Below the pieces are notes generated by a model. The model had not been told where the DNA came from and did not search any database. It saw only the letters and a list, made by a program, of their open reading frames with translations. 64,000 bases of DNA from Trichobilharzia szidati. Taxonomy: Eukaryota > Platyhelminthes > Trematoda > Strigeidida > Schistosomatidae. Every line of letters begins with the position of its first letter. The first letter of the stretch is position 1. The stretch lies in contig OX235272.1 of NCBI GenBank assembly GCA_944472155.2, forward strand, positions 14,120,354 through 14,184,353. Reading direction: 5' to 3'. This document shows positions 54,481-64,000 of this stretch, one piece after another. The position numbers and the translations under genes are program-made.

Positions 54481-54799
54481 ACTCACATCAATCAGATAGT
54501 AGAGATAGGAGTGGTTTTTGAACACTGGAGGGTAGTTTCGTTCACTTGGAGGTGAGCCCAATAATGGTGTGTATCCAGTTGGAGTGGTATCCAACCCGCT
54601 ACTCGTATCATTCGATCAGTAGTAGTAGTAGTAGTATATAACATCATGCAATTATACTTGTTCTCTTGACTGCTACTTTTAATAGCAAGCAGATCATATA
54701 TATTATGATTTGAATAATAATAATTCCAATTTTCAAAGGAAGATGAGGTAAAGTGCCACTTCGAACTGTGTAAATTGTAAATAGTGGATTAATTTGCTT

Positions 54800-55090
54800 C
54801 TTGCATATTTTCATCCTAGTGTACGAATTATCGGCAGTACGCAGTACCCACAGAGGGTTCCAACCCACGACCTTCCGGCTACAAGGCAAGTTCGTATACC
54901 CAATAAAAACGGCTAACACATGAATTCTAACTTCTATCAATTCGTGATTTCCTTAGCGCGACTGGTACCACCCAATGTCATCGGTGGAAAATCCATCCTT
55001 ACAATTGATTGGATGGATCTCATTGGTCACGACTTCTCAGTAGAACTCCAGGAATCTCCGTCCTGTAGCGAGTCACTGGTGAGCATCAGA
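54800..55090 (-). repeat. Hammerhead-SINE, long variant
   Basis: Minus strand: leader with CGGAGATTCCTGGAGTTC (near 55040-55060) and CGATGACATTGGGTGG (near 54970-54985), a worn A box, a B box TGGGTTGGAACCC (near 54855-54868), and a hammerhead start (CCGATAATTCGTACACTAGG near 54810-54830) that is truncated. Confidence 0.65.
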
Positions 55091-55094
55091 AGTG

Positions 55095-55290
55095 AGAATT
55101 CATGGGCTATTGAATAGGGTTCCAGGGGCTGGATGGCATACGAGCTTGCCTTGTAACAGGAAAGTCTTGGGTTCAAACCTCTTTTGGTGGGTACGTACTG
55201 TCGACGATCCTCAAACTAGGATGAAACAGCTGTCTAGTACTCCATGCTGGTTTTCAGTGGTTCTCTAACTGATATCAACTAGTGGGCAAA
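55095..55290 (+). repeat. Hammerhead-SINE, head-to-head partner
   Basis: A box GGCTGGATGGCATACGAG (near 55125-55142), B box TGGGTTCAAACCT (near 55168-55180), and hammerhead segment 55191-55243 with TCGACGA core, TCCTCAAACTAGGA stem II and GAAACAGCTGTC. The core C and U are changed, so it is probably inactive. Confidence 0.7.
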
Positions 55291-55319
55291 CCCGAAAAAT
55301 AAGTCTAATCCTCACAAAC

Positions 55320-55565
55320 CAACTATTGAAATTTAAACTGATGCTGGCTAGTGACTTGCTACAGGACGGAGTTTCCAGGAGTTCTATTGGGAAGTCGTGA
55401 CCAGTGAGATCCATCCACTTAGGAGTGAGGATGGATTTCCCACCGATGACATTGGTTGGTGGTCGCGCTAAATGTATCACGAATCGGTAGAAGTTAGAAT
55501 TCATGGGCTGGCCATTGAATCGGGTCCCAGTGGCTGAATGGTATACAAGCTTGAATTGCATATTT
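55320..55565 (+). repeat. Hammerhead-SINE 5' portion
   Basis: Leader (GGAGTTTCCAGGAGTTCTAT to GAATTCATGGGCTGGCC) and A box (CAGTGGCTGAATGGTATACA at 55531-55550). It stops before the B box, the reverse of usual 5' truncation. Confidence 0.65.
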
Positions 55566-55794
55566 GACATATGTTTCAACCTGTTGTAATGGAGTCTTAG
55601 TGATTGTTGTTTAACTTGACTGGAATGAACCTCCAGTTACGACACTGTAGTCAACTAAACTGTAATCAACTAAACACTCCGCACTAAGTAAACACACAGA
55701 AGTCAGAAATGACTGAGACAACTGCGATAAAAACAATTTTATTCATAATACAGAGTGTATCTTGTTTACACGTAAACGGAAATTTAAACTTCAT

Positions 55795-55905
55795 ATGTCT
55801 ATTTTCCTTTATGGATTTGAACAAAGCAACAACAACAGTTTGTGCGGAATAAAATGATACCATCTTTTATTTTGTTGGCTTCTCATCAGCTGCTTACATC
55901 CCAAC
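55795..55905 (-). repeat. PLE-A terminus fragment
   Basis: Minus strand: TGTAAGCAGCTGATGAGAAG, CCAACAAAAT, AGATGGTATCATTTTATTCC. A complete CTGATGA core is present, but the GAAA partner is AAAA. It matches 1670-1790 and 53262-53420. Confidence 0.6.
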
Positions 55906-55914
55906 AACAACATA

Positions 55915-56045
55915 ATAATAATCTACTTTATTCTAAGAACAGTACTTACAATACAGAATGGAATTCTCAGCATTTGTCACAATATTGCATCTGATTTACT
56001 CAAAATATAAATAAAATTAATAATTAAAACAAAATTAATCGGAGG
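55915..56045 (-). repeat. CR1-like LINE 3' end
   Basis: Shares ACAGAATGGAATTCTCAGCA and about 110 flanking bp with 13640-13760, the 3' end of the CR1-like element. The rest is absent. Confidence 0.6.
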
Positions 56046-56106
56046 AATTTGTCCACATTTACGATATAAAGTCAAAAATATTCGAAGCACGAATTGAGAT
56101 TATTAA

Positions 56107-56108
<2 letters not shown>

Positions 56109-56142
<34 letters not shown>
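56109..56142. repeat. (AAT)n microsatellite
   Basis: About 11 AAT units. Confidence 0.9.
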
Positions 56143-56144
<2 letters not shown>

Positions 56145-56351
56145 GTGAGTTTGTTTCAAACGGTATTGTCGATTCAGTTTGGAAACTTTAGCATGTTATA
56201 GATTATTGGATCTAATGTTCTGTTGATGTAGTATAGTCAGGGGAAACACAAAATTAACAGTTATAATACAGCTTAAATTATGTCCACACTTATGAAAAAA
56301 ATAAACAAAACAACAAATTGAGATGATTAAAAATATAAGAAATACAATAAC

Positions 56352-56614
56352 AATAAAGTTTGATAGAGCGTCGGTGGTATAGCGGTTAGGACGCTCGCCG
56401 ACCATGCAAATGATCCGGAGTTCGATCCCCTGCCGACACACTCCTTTACCTCGTTAAGCCAGAAATAATACTGGTAAAGAGGAAAGGTTGGGCATGTGGC
56501 TAGCAACCCCATCCTGTGAAAATTAAACACAGCTACAGAAACTTCAAGCCACTAGCTTGAGGCCCTATGTTCCACTGAGGAACGTGAAAGAAAAAAAATA
56601 ATAAATAAAGTTTG
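56352..56614 (+). repeat. tRNA-derived SINE with 11-bp TSD
   Basis: AATAAAGTTTG at 56352-56362 and 56604-56614 flanks 56363-56603. Head GAGCGTCGGTGGTATAGCGG, B box GAGTTCGATCCCC, tail GAGGCCCTATGTTCCACTGA, GGAACGTGAAAGAAAAAAAA. Complete. Confidence 0.92.
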
Positions 56615-56689
56615 GTGCTTTAAGGGTGTAGGAAATGTTTTATTCAGTGGTGCTAAGATGGTTTGTTAGTTCATGCCTGACACTATTTT

Positions 56690-57093
56690 CATCACATAAA
56701 GTACGTGCTTAATATGGTATAGTGGAATTTTTATACTTAGATGTACGTGCATAAATTCTTCTGAAAAGACTTCTTGTTTATGTTAAGAAACAATTTTAAC
56801 ATACTCAGAGAGTTTATTTTTAAACAAAAAAAAATCATTATATGCATAGAATGAATAGTAATAATGAACACTTTATCCCAAGCATTAATAATCATACAGA
56901 ACGGAATTTTTAGTGTTACATAATCAAATAAAGGAGAGGATGAAAACATTCAGTTACCCAGGCAAGGAAAGACTGATAACCGCTTCTTTTTGAATGCATA
57001 AATCAGGTTTCATGCAGTTGATGGTGACTGCTTCAGCAAACTTAAGGAGAATTGAACCCTTTTGCTTATTGATAATTTTGAACGATCTTGCCA
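56690..57093 (-). pseudogene. PLE-A C-terminal and 3' UTR fragment
   Basis: CAGTTACCCAGGCAAGGAAA at 56950 and TCTTTTTGAATGCATAAAT match the C-terminal block of 53760-53830 in the same orientation. The GIY-YIG end is truncated near 57093. Confidence 0.6.
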
Positions 57094-57587
57094 CGTGCTG
57101 TTGATAAGCTACACTTTATCAGGCCTTACCTAGTTACCCAATAATTCAGTACTCTATCTAACCTCAAGTACTGATGAAAAAACTCAAATTAAAAAGACGT
57201 AGTTAGTAGGAAATGTACTCCGGTTAGACGTATATTTGAGTAAAATAAAAGGTTGAGACAATCCAGGGGACGAAGATGTAGAATATATCTAACGAATATG
57301 GCAACGGAAAAGCGCAAAATGCCGTTGGAGCTAGTTCGACTGTGTGCACGTTAAAACAAAGTTTTAAAACATTGGAAATTATATGCACTAAAAATCTCTA
57401 TAGAATCTGAATTTGTAATAATCCGTCACTATGGTTACCATCACATTTCATTTATGACTGTATTCAATGTTGAATATTTGTTTTAAAATTATCATTTCAA
57501 ATTGTCATTCTTATTAACTCTTGAATCGATCACTGAATTGAAATGTCTAATTTTTTTTCTTTTACGTTTTCATTTTTATTTCTTCAG
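57094..57587. other. No recognisable feature (possible intron)
   Basis: AT-rich, ending in the polypyrimidine tract and acceptor of the next exon. Confidence 0.4.
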
Positions 57588-57657
57588 GAAGTTCTACAAG
57601 AGGTGATTACAATTCGTCCACCAAATATTGTACTCGTCAGTAAATTACCCGATTCTG
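57588..57657 (+). CDS. Candidate internal exon of an unidentified host gene
   Basis: The 70-nt segment has a strong acceptor (TTTTTATTTCTTCAG) and a consensus donor (G then GTGAGT). It starts in phase 0 and ends one base into a codon. It encodes EVLQEVITIRPPNIVLVSK followed by LPDS. The ordinary codon mix contrasts with its AT-rich flanks and no repeat copy exists in the window. The protein was not recognised. Confidence 0.6.
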
Positions 57658-57695
57658 GTGAGTATTTTTTTAATTTCCATAATTTACTTCATTAT

Positions 57696-58182
57696 GTGAT
57701 TATTATTACTATTGTTCCCTTGGATTCCTAGTGGAACATAGGGCTTCAACTACACGTCTCCACTTGATTCTGTCTTCTGCTGTACTTTCCACCTGCGTCC
57801 ATGTTAATCCATACTGTTTCAACTCCACTTCACTCGATCTCCTCCATGTCACCCTTGCACTGACGTCCCACTCGCCGCCGCTTCCCTTTCGGGTTCCACT
57901 CGAGCGTTGGCCTGACGTGCGATGTCACCCAGCGAGTGGCCTCCTCAGCGAGCCAGTGAGTGTCCAATCCATCTCCACTTTCTCCTGTATATTTGTTGAG
58001 CGATTGGTTCTTGTTTTGTTTGTTACCATAGTTTCTTGTTGCTGATTCTTTCCAGCCATCTTGTCTTCAGTATAGAGGGAAGACAGTTGTTGATAAAGGT
58101 GTGCAACAGGCTGTTGGAAATATTCTTTGTGATCCGCTACCAAGTTTCTGATCCATCCGTATAGCAGAACTGACTTCACTTG
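57696..58182 (-). mobile_element. RTE-A LINE 3' end, next to the exon
   Basis: A/T-rich tail and hairpin (reverse) begin about 40 bp after the donor site of the exon at 57588-57657. C-terminal sequence continues to about 58182 (SVLLYGWIRN on the minus strand). 5'-truncated. Confidence 0.85.
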
Positions 58183-58189
58183 TGATAGC

Positions 58190-58715
58190 GAGTTTTGATT
58201 TGATAAATTCGATTCTATAGGTTGATTAATGTTTATCTAGGTAAGTGTAGTGATTATGTAAGCCTTAGGACGTGGAAATATGAGTTACATCCGTATTTGA
58301 ACCAGTGATATATTCAGCTTTGAACTATATTCTCACTTCAACTTTAAACCTTCATGTTAGTAAACATCTTCAGAATGTGTTTTGAACAGAATACCTCAGT
58401 GTGAGCAATGGGATTATCACAGTTTAATTTAAAAAAGACGATTGAAATGTTGTTTCTTTATCTCTGAATGTTATGTTGAGCTGCACACAATCCCACTTGT
58501 AAGAAAACTACGTAGTATTTTCATATGAAGATAAAATTAAAAACTTCTCTCTGGCCTTCCAATTGTGTTTCTTTATGTTCCTATCACGTCTCCCATGTAT
58601 CTGTATTATTTACTTTTTCTGGCATCGAATCTATCTCTTTGCTATTTGATGTTTTTATGCCGCTGAACATCTATTTATATAAATGTACATACTACTGATA
58701 AATTGAATCAGTAGC
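58190..58715. other. No recognisable feature
   Basis: AT-rich; no supported signals. Confidence 0.45.
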
Positions 58716-58716
58716 A

Positions 58717-59699
58717 CACGCCACACTGTCTTTCTGTCTGTTTTCGACATAGAACTTTGCGCATATGTGCGGCTGTTCAAGTCGCCACACTCCCTCCTCA
58801 TAGCACACAAAGCAAGAGAAGAAACTAGGGGAAATGCATATTAGAAACAGTAAACAGAGGTGTGAGACAAAGGTATAGTAATAACGAAGAACAAAACAGT
58901 TTCATTGGGAATCATAAGTCACAAAGAGTGCGCCATTGAGAACGATTTTGAGCCATGTCACCGATTGTTTCCAGCATTCATTGGTTTTTACCGTCCCGAG
59001 GAACCCAACCAGCCAGGAAGTCTACACCTTCCTACGTGGCTGGCCTAAACTAACTGTTGTAGATTTCATTGACTGGTGCAGCCATGTTTTCGTTTGACCA
59101 CCACTAGCTAGCTCTTTTCCAGCCTGACCATATATCAGCTAACATTGCCCATTGTCGAGGAAGGCGATGACTAGGCATTCATTCGTAACACATGTCCTAA
59201 CCATCTCAGTAGATGTAATTTCACTGTCTCGTCGACTGATTTCCCCTCCCACACACCCAGGACTCGACGCCTAACCTCAATATTGCTCACCTTATTATAC
59301 CACTTCACACGGGAGATAGAACGCAGACACCTATGATCAAAGACAGCTAATCTTTGCATATCTTCCGCTCTCAATGGCCAGGTCTCACAGCCAGACACAT
59401 AAAGGAGGACGGAGCGGACTGATGAGCAGTACACACGCCCTTTGGTCGATGACCAGTCGGATATCACGTCTACTAAGCCAGAGGCGGCGTAAACTGGCAT
59501 ATGCGAAACTAGCCCTCTGTATTCGTGTTGAGATTTCGTCAGCGATCAACCCGTCGGCACTGGCTGATAGTACTTCACAAGTAAGGGAAGCGGTCAATGT
59601 GCTCTACCACTTCACTTCCTATTTCTAATCTAGAAGTCGGTGTAGTCCAATCCTGTGACATCATCTTACATTTTATAGGGGCGAATTGCACGCCACACT
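58717..59699 (-). mobile_element. LINE-2 family copy, 961 bp, 11-bp TSD
   Basis: CACGCCACACT at 58717-58727 and 59689-59699 flanks 58728-59688. On the minus strand 59171-59500 is open for 109 aa (SGCETWPLRAEDMQRLAVFD, HRCLRSISRVKWYNKVSN, KSVDETVKLHLLRWLGHVLR). The 3' UTR has the GCGCATATGTGC hairpin. The RT catalytic part is missing. Confidence 0.85.
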
Positions 59700-60129
59700 A
59701 CATAATACCAAAATGTCTTGGTTCCTTTTTGATAAAGAATCTTTTTCTCTGCAGGGACTTATGTACTTCCTCAACTTATTCCACTTTTTAAATGTGTACT
59801 TCTGTGTACTTCGTCGTGATAGTTATGTCTATATATATAGCCTTACCGTCATATATCTCAGTAATGATATGGTCTTACTATGACCATGGCATCAAATCAA
59901 AGTATTGCAGCTCTGATTACATTTACTAATTATTTGTATTTCTCTGTAAGCTTTCAAAAATCTATAATCATCCATCTTGTAGTGGGCAGAATTGATTTAG
60001 AGTACGTCAGTCAAACTGGTACCATTCTGAGAGAGGTAAATAAAGGTTAATTATTATTGTGTAACTCTGACTACACTTTTGCATTCCGGCGAAGTTTAAA
60101 GGAAAGCAATCCAAGTGAATGACTGCCTC
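59700..60129. other. No recognisable feature
   Basis: An open frame at 59686-59883 follows a good-looking acceptor (TTTTTCTCTGCAG at about 59755) but has no donor and is hydrophobic low complexity; not called. Confidence 0.4.
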
Positions 60130-60838
60130 CTTGACCTTGATGCAGCCAATCAGAGTTTAAGAGTACGTACTGATGAAGTTATAACGAAGAAATAGGGTTT
60201 GTTTTTAGTAATAAATGAAGTTCAGAAGTTAAGGAGTAAATTTAATCGCGAAAAGAGCCTGAAAACAAATCTTAACCCCATTTTTTGACTCCTCTATGAT
60301 AACCCTAGCGCTACTGCGCCTGGACGATAGTCACTGAAATGAATACTGACACTCCTACGAAAAGGTAGAAGTGTAACAACAGAAGACAAGGGCCTGGCAA
60401 CAGATCGTTTATTAAGGAAATCAAAGCATATTTATATATTTTCATGTACATTATTATAGTTTAGTTAAGCAAACAAACACAGTCTTCTGATTGGTTGTTT
60501 CTCACTTTCATCTCTTTTTGACCGTTTCTTGAATATCAGATCATCTATATGTTAACTGTATCCGCCTACGCAAAGTCTGCTGTGGTCGGTTTTTGAATCA
60601 GTCTTGTTCATATTTTCTCACGACCAATCTTGAGAACGTAAACATTGACGTCAATGTCTGTCTACCAATTTGGTTAGTAGACAGCTCTCACCACAGAAGT
60701 TATTCTTGCAACATTTCTAAGTGGTGGATCTTATATAATACTTCCACACTTATTTAAGCATTTTTTCTCACGAGCATGCTGGATTTTAATCACATGAACT
60801 AATCAACATTACTCTGATTGGTAGCTTCAAGGTCATTG
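60130..60838. repeat. Short inverted arms around a solo LTR
   Basis: TTGACCTTGATGCAGCCAAT, CAGAG at about 60131-60155 mirrors CTCTGATTGG, TAGCTTCAAGGTCA at about 60812-60836. The arms resemble those of 36601-37212. The LTR at 60372-60695 lies inside and inserted later. Confidence 0.4.
60368..60699 (+). mobile_element. Solo LTR, copy 5, 4-bp TSD
   Basis: The 324-bp unit 60372-60695 starts TGTAACAACAGAAG and ends CTCTCACCACA. GAAG flanks it at 60368-60371 and 60696-60699. Confidence 0.87.
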
Positions 60839-60839
60839 A

Positions 60840-61877
60840 GTCGGTCAACGGCTTGAGACGCTACTCTTTGACTTCGCTCAAGTTTCTAAATCTCAACTTA
60901 TTCTCTTGTTTCAAGACAAGTTTCACGACATTGAAAGCCATAAAGAAGAGCTGACGGTACAAGGCATGCTGCCAAGCTATCCAAATACACTAGAATAAAT
61001 GCGTCTAAATTCTAGTTCACACTCATAACCCCATGTATTTGAATAAGTTACCAACATGTCTTATATCGTCAACCAAAGGGGAACTATTCTTTCTTTGTTA
61101 AAGAAAGACACTTTAGCGACCAGCTTCCACAGTACAAAGTTTGCTTACTTTTTGTTACCTTGGCTGAAATGCATTTTCCTAGAATTCATCCAGTCCAATG
61201 AACCTCATCTTTTCAATTCCCTCTAACTGTGTTCTCCGTATATATTTTTAATCCACTGTGCCGTACATATACACACGCACACAGTACAAACATGCAACAA
61301 TATTCAGTTAGTAGGTAGTTGCCTTGTCTCAACTTTTGGGTGTTGCCCTACTTCGCATTGTTTCCTATGTCCCTTAGAATTAATACTATTAATACTTATG
61401 AGAATAAATATATATTCTGTTTAAAGGTGTGGTTATTCCGTCTTTGTTTGTAAATGGAATATTAAAAAAATAGGGAATGAGTCATTCAGTGTGTGTGTGT
61501 GTGTGATATGATATTATACTCTTCTATACGATATATGAGTCAACTGTACTCTAACAGTTTCGGCTTTCTTTTTTTCTTTCCTAAAACTTACGGAAAACAT
61601 GTCTGAATCAATAACTGCCTATGGTTTGTTCCTCTATCCTCCAGCTTGAATTTAATAAGATTTAAATACCTTCTGTATGATTCTGTTTTATTTTTCTGAA
61701 TGACTCTATATACTACTAATTTATGTAGTAGTCAGCGTCCACTAGCTTGTGTACTTGACTGAAGTCTCTTCAGTCAGGTCTTCCGTCAACAGTTAATATG
61801 GTGAATTTTCACTGGAAACCTATAGTGTAGATTTCTTTCTGCCATATACACATGTCGTTACATGAATGTATAGGATT
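60840..61877. other. No gene seen; (GT)n at 61492-61504
   Basis: AT-rich spacer with a GT microsatellite and short CA run near 61270; nothing else recognised. Confidence 0.45.
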
Positions 61878-62608
61878 ATTTTATTATTATTTATTGTTTA
61901 TTTCCTTTAATTCCTAGAGGAAAATAGGGCTTCAGCCGTGCGTCTCCATTGCTTTCGGTTCTCTGCTAGAGTCTTTACCTGGCTCCAAGTCTGCCCACAC
62001 GCTTTCATCTCCTCTTCACATCACCTCCTCCAAGTCACCCACCCTCACACTGACGACCAACTCGCCGCTTCCCTTTCATTCGGGGGCCACTCGAGTGATA
62101 CCCTGGCGTGTGATGTCACTTGGTGGTTTGTTTCCTCAGAGTATGGCCAGCCAATCCATTTCCATTTCTTCCTGCCTATTTGTTTCACAATCGATTCCTG
62201 CTGAGTTGGTTGTCGCTCATTGCCAGAGATCCCTCTCTGTTGGTGATCTCTTCTGGCCGGCCGGCCATCTGATCTTGAGTGGTATTGAGCGAAAACAACT
62301 TGTTGATGAAGGTGTGTAGTTTGTTTGAGATGCTCTTTATGACGCGCAGTGCAAGTCTTTGATCTATCGTAAAGTCAGTAGCACTGACTGACTTCACATT
62401 GGAGTTGAAAATCCGGATCTTATCTTCGTTTAGATGCTGAGTAGGACTGTTGACCTCCACACAGACTTGAGAGTAGTGAAAGCTTGTCTTGCTTTTCCGA
62501 TTCTTGCTTTGATATCCTCGTCAGTTCCGTTGGCCTGTAGTTGAAACGATGCTTCCCAGGTAGGTCGGTTGGTGAAGGAGGTTGTTTCTTTCAGGTTCCT
62601 CCCATTTA
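61878..62608 (-). mobile_element. RTE-B LINE 3' end, 5'-truncated
   Basis: Tail (TTTCCTTTAATTCCTAGAGG reverse) at 61900-61925, then C-terminal region. Minus strand near 62380-62440 reads DKIRIFNSNVKSVSATDFT; 62500-62610 gives NGRNLKETTSFT and IKARIGKARQAFTTLKSVWR. Close to 33388-34100. Confidence 0.82.
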
Positions 62609-62609
62609 T

Positions 62610-62999
62610 ATGTATGTATAGGATTAAAAACAGTAAATAATCATGCCAATTTTGCCTCATTTCTACACAAAAACATCGTTTTTAATGCGTAAATTGATTT
62701 CTTGTTGTTTTTGTTGTGTTTTTTACATCATATTGTTTATTGATGTAGTAGTATTCGTGGTCGTCATAGTAGTCCGTTCAATGTTTCAATAGATCATTCA
62801 TTAATAAGCAAGATATTATCATCACTATCAGATGTAGTGTAAGATGAATGATTCACTAGGAATCGTAACACAAGGAAATTAGTTTAAGTAGCCCAAATTT
62901 GTTTATTTGTTGTTGTGTTTTTTAAAAAAAAATCCAAGTGTGTAGCAGACTATAGATATAATCTGGTTAAAAATACGTTGTTTCTTCTTTTTATTGTAG
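62610..62999. other. No recognisable feature (possible intron)
   Basis: AT-rich; ends in a pyrimidine-rich acceptor. Confidence 0.4.
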
Positions 63000-63060
63000 C
63001 AGAACTTGGTGTTGATTTTCTGTTACAGTGTGAAATTTTTTTTCTATCTGTGTCTGTTTA
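63000..63060 (+). CDS. Tentative exon, phase-compatible with 57588-57657
   Basis: After TTCTTTTTATTGTAG the frame reads AELGVDFLLQCEIFFLSVSV and stops at 63060. The preceding exon ends with one base of a codon; both acceptors TAG and CAG here (tandem TAGCAG) restore the frame. No clear donor, so it would be a terminal exon. Support is limited to splice signals and phase. Confidence 0.3.
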
Positions 63061-63357
63061 AGAGAAAGAAAAGGAGTCATTTTACACCATTTTATCGGGT
63101 GGACAATGGTGTATGCCTTTTTTTAGACTTTATGGACAAACTTACATATGAGATTGGTATTACTAGCCAATTCTCTCATATGATTTTATCTAATCCATAC
63201 TAATTTTGAACTTATTTGCTTTTCAGTTTGCTATTGTTTCTAATTGAGGCCCGATTCACACACACACACACACTAACATAGATAGATAGATGCCAACCGA
63301 CTGGTGATGAACAGCAATAAAATCTGTCTTTGGTGAACATTTAGTATATAGACATCA

Positions 63358-63609
63358 GAGGTAAAAGTTTTTTTTTCCTTCACGTTCCCCAGTGGAACAT
63401 AGGGCTTCAAGCTAGTGGCTTGAAGTTTCTGTAGCAGTGTTCAATTTACAGGATGAGGTTGCTAGCCTCATGCCCAACCTTTCCTCTTCACCAGTATTAT
63501 TTCTGGCTTGGCGAGGTAAGGAGTGCGTCGGTGGCCGGGGATCGAACCCCGGACCATGTGCGTAGTCGGCGAGTGTCTTAACTGCTATGCCACCGGTGAG
63601 GTAAAAGTT
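63358..63609 (-). repeat. tRNA-derived SINE with 12-bp TSD
   Basis: GAGGTAAAAGTT at 63358-63369 and 63598-63609 flanks 63370-63597. Minus strand: A box GGCATAGCAGTTAAGACA, B box GGGTTCGATCCCCGG, tail with GTTCCAC/GGGGAACGTGAAGG and an A-run. Complete. Confidence 0.92.
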
Positions 63610-63639
63610 AGTGTATTGAGATAAGCCATTAGATTTCAT

Positions 63640-63830
63640 TTCAGTAAGTGAACGGTAAAAAAGCTGGCCTCGTAACCTGAAAGTCCTGGGTTCGACCCCA
63701 CCTACTGGGGGGGGGGGTGGAGTCTTGAGCGTGTGCTGACGAAGACTCCCAAACAAGGAAGAAACAGCTTTTCAGTACTCCCTAGTTTTTCAAAGTTCTT
63801 TAACTGATGTTAGTTAATGACCAAGCTTGA
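63640..63830 (+). repeat. Hammerhead-SINE
   Basis: A-box-like AGTGAACGGTAAAAAAGC, B box GGGTTCGACCCC (63690-63701), a G-run (63706-63717), then a hammerhead segment at 63729-63781: GTGTGCTGACGAAGACTCCC, AAACAAGGAAGAAACAGC, CAGTACTCC. The core CTGACGA has only U7 changed, but stem II and helix III are weakened. Confidence 0.7.
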
Positions 63831-63839
63831 TCAATTCAA

Positions 63840-64000
63840 TTCTTCTGAAAAGACTTCTTGTTTTACCTGAGGAGGAGACACAAGGTTGGAGCTGTGGGTA
63901 GAGTGGGTGCTCAGAGTCTGACAAAATTCCTTTAGCAAATTTGTTGCATGACATCAAGTGCCCATCGTCAATGATAATGTCAACGATATGGCCCAATGGG
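63840..64000 (-). pseudogene. Possible retroelement RT tail
   Basis: The minus strand reads KFAKGILSDSEHPLYPQLQP, then SSSGKTRSLFRR. The DSxHPLY and SGxTRxxFRR pattern recalls the C-terminal tails of CR1/L2-type RTs. The window ends inside it. Uncertain. Confidence 0.3.

Noticed and set aside
59686..59883. Exon after the acceptor near 59755
   Set aside because: Good polypyrimidine tract, but the frame is low-complexity hydrophobic, there is no donor, and it is adjacent to a LINE end.
9170..63609. SINE heads as functional tRNA genes
   Set aside because: A and B boxes are good, but anticodon stems do not fold and each is followed by the SINE body and tail.
1..64000. CRISPR arrays, operons, bacterial ribosome binding sites
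   Set aside because: No regularly spaced repeats and no prokaryotic gene organisation. All content is eukaryotic repeat sequence.

Overview
The window looks like a repeat-dominated piece of a blood-fluke (Schistosoma-type) genome. The reasons are AT-rich sequence with no intact long gene, degenerate Penelope-like elements (PLEs) with GIY-YIG remnants, RTE-type non-LTR elements, and many tRNA-derived SINEs carrying hammerhead-ribozyme (HHR) cores of the kind known as Sm-alpha in schistosomes. The species cannot be fixed by eye. The host signal is three possible small + strand exons (10767-10875, 57588-57657, 63000-63060). Their phases are compatible, so much of the window may be intron of one gene, but I could not identify the protein.

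Layout. 1-1.8 kb: PLE-A. 1.8-9.4 kb: HHR-SINE dimers, RTE and LINE-2 copies, and an inverted pair of PLE termini. 9.7-18.5 kb: LINE-2, first exon, HHR-SINEs, RTE, a CR1-like LINE and three solo LTRs. 19.5-26.3 kb: two PLE-B copies, LINE-2 copies and an RTE copy; the second PLE-B copy contains a U6 snRNA-SINE chimera. 26.8-36.3 kb: SINEs, RTEs, PLE-C, LINE-2, a fourth solo LTR, and a SINE joined head-to-head to the U2 snRNA 5' end. 36.5-46.1 kb: palindromic PLE-type insertions, HHR-SINEs, a LINE-2 copy with an inverted 5' end, and a longer PLE-C. 46.1-54.5 kb: SINEs, the best-kept PLE, the longest RTE, a LINE-2 copy nested in a SINE, and PLE-A. 54.8-64 kb: HHR-SINEs, second exon, RTEs, LINE-2, a fifth solo LTR, and SINE copies at the right edge.

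How the parts work together. The tRNA-type SINE and the RTE elements end in the same short 3' hairpin and A/T-rich tail, so the SINE is probably copied by RTE machinery. Many insertions have exact target-site duplications (TSDs) readable directly: 7-14 bp for SINE, LINE-2 and PLE-type copies and 4 bp for the solo LTRs. The most unusual observations are the two snRNA-SINE chimeras (U6 at 25718, U2 at 36303), the palindromic PLE-type insertions with TSDs and a covarying terminal hairpin, the mobile head-to-head HHR-SINE dimer, and an RTE subfamily in which two copies share the same catalytic-motif lesion.
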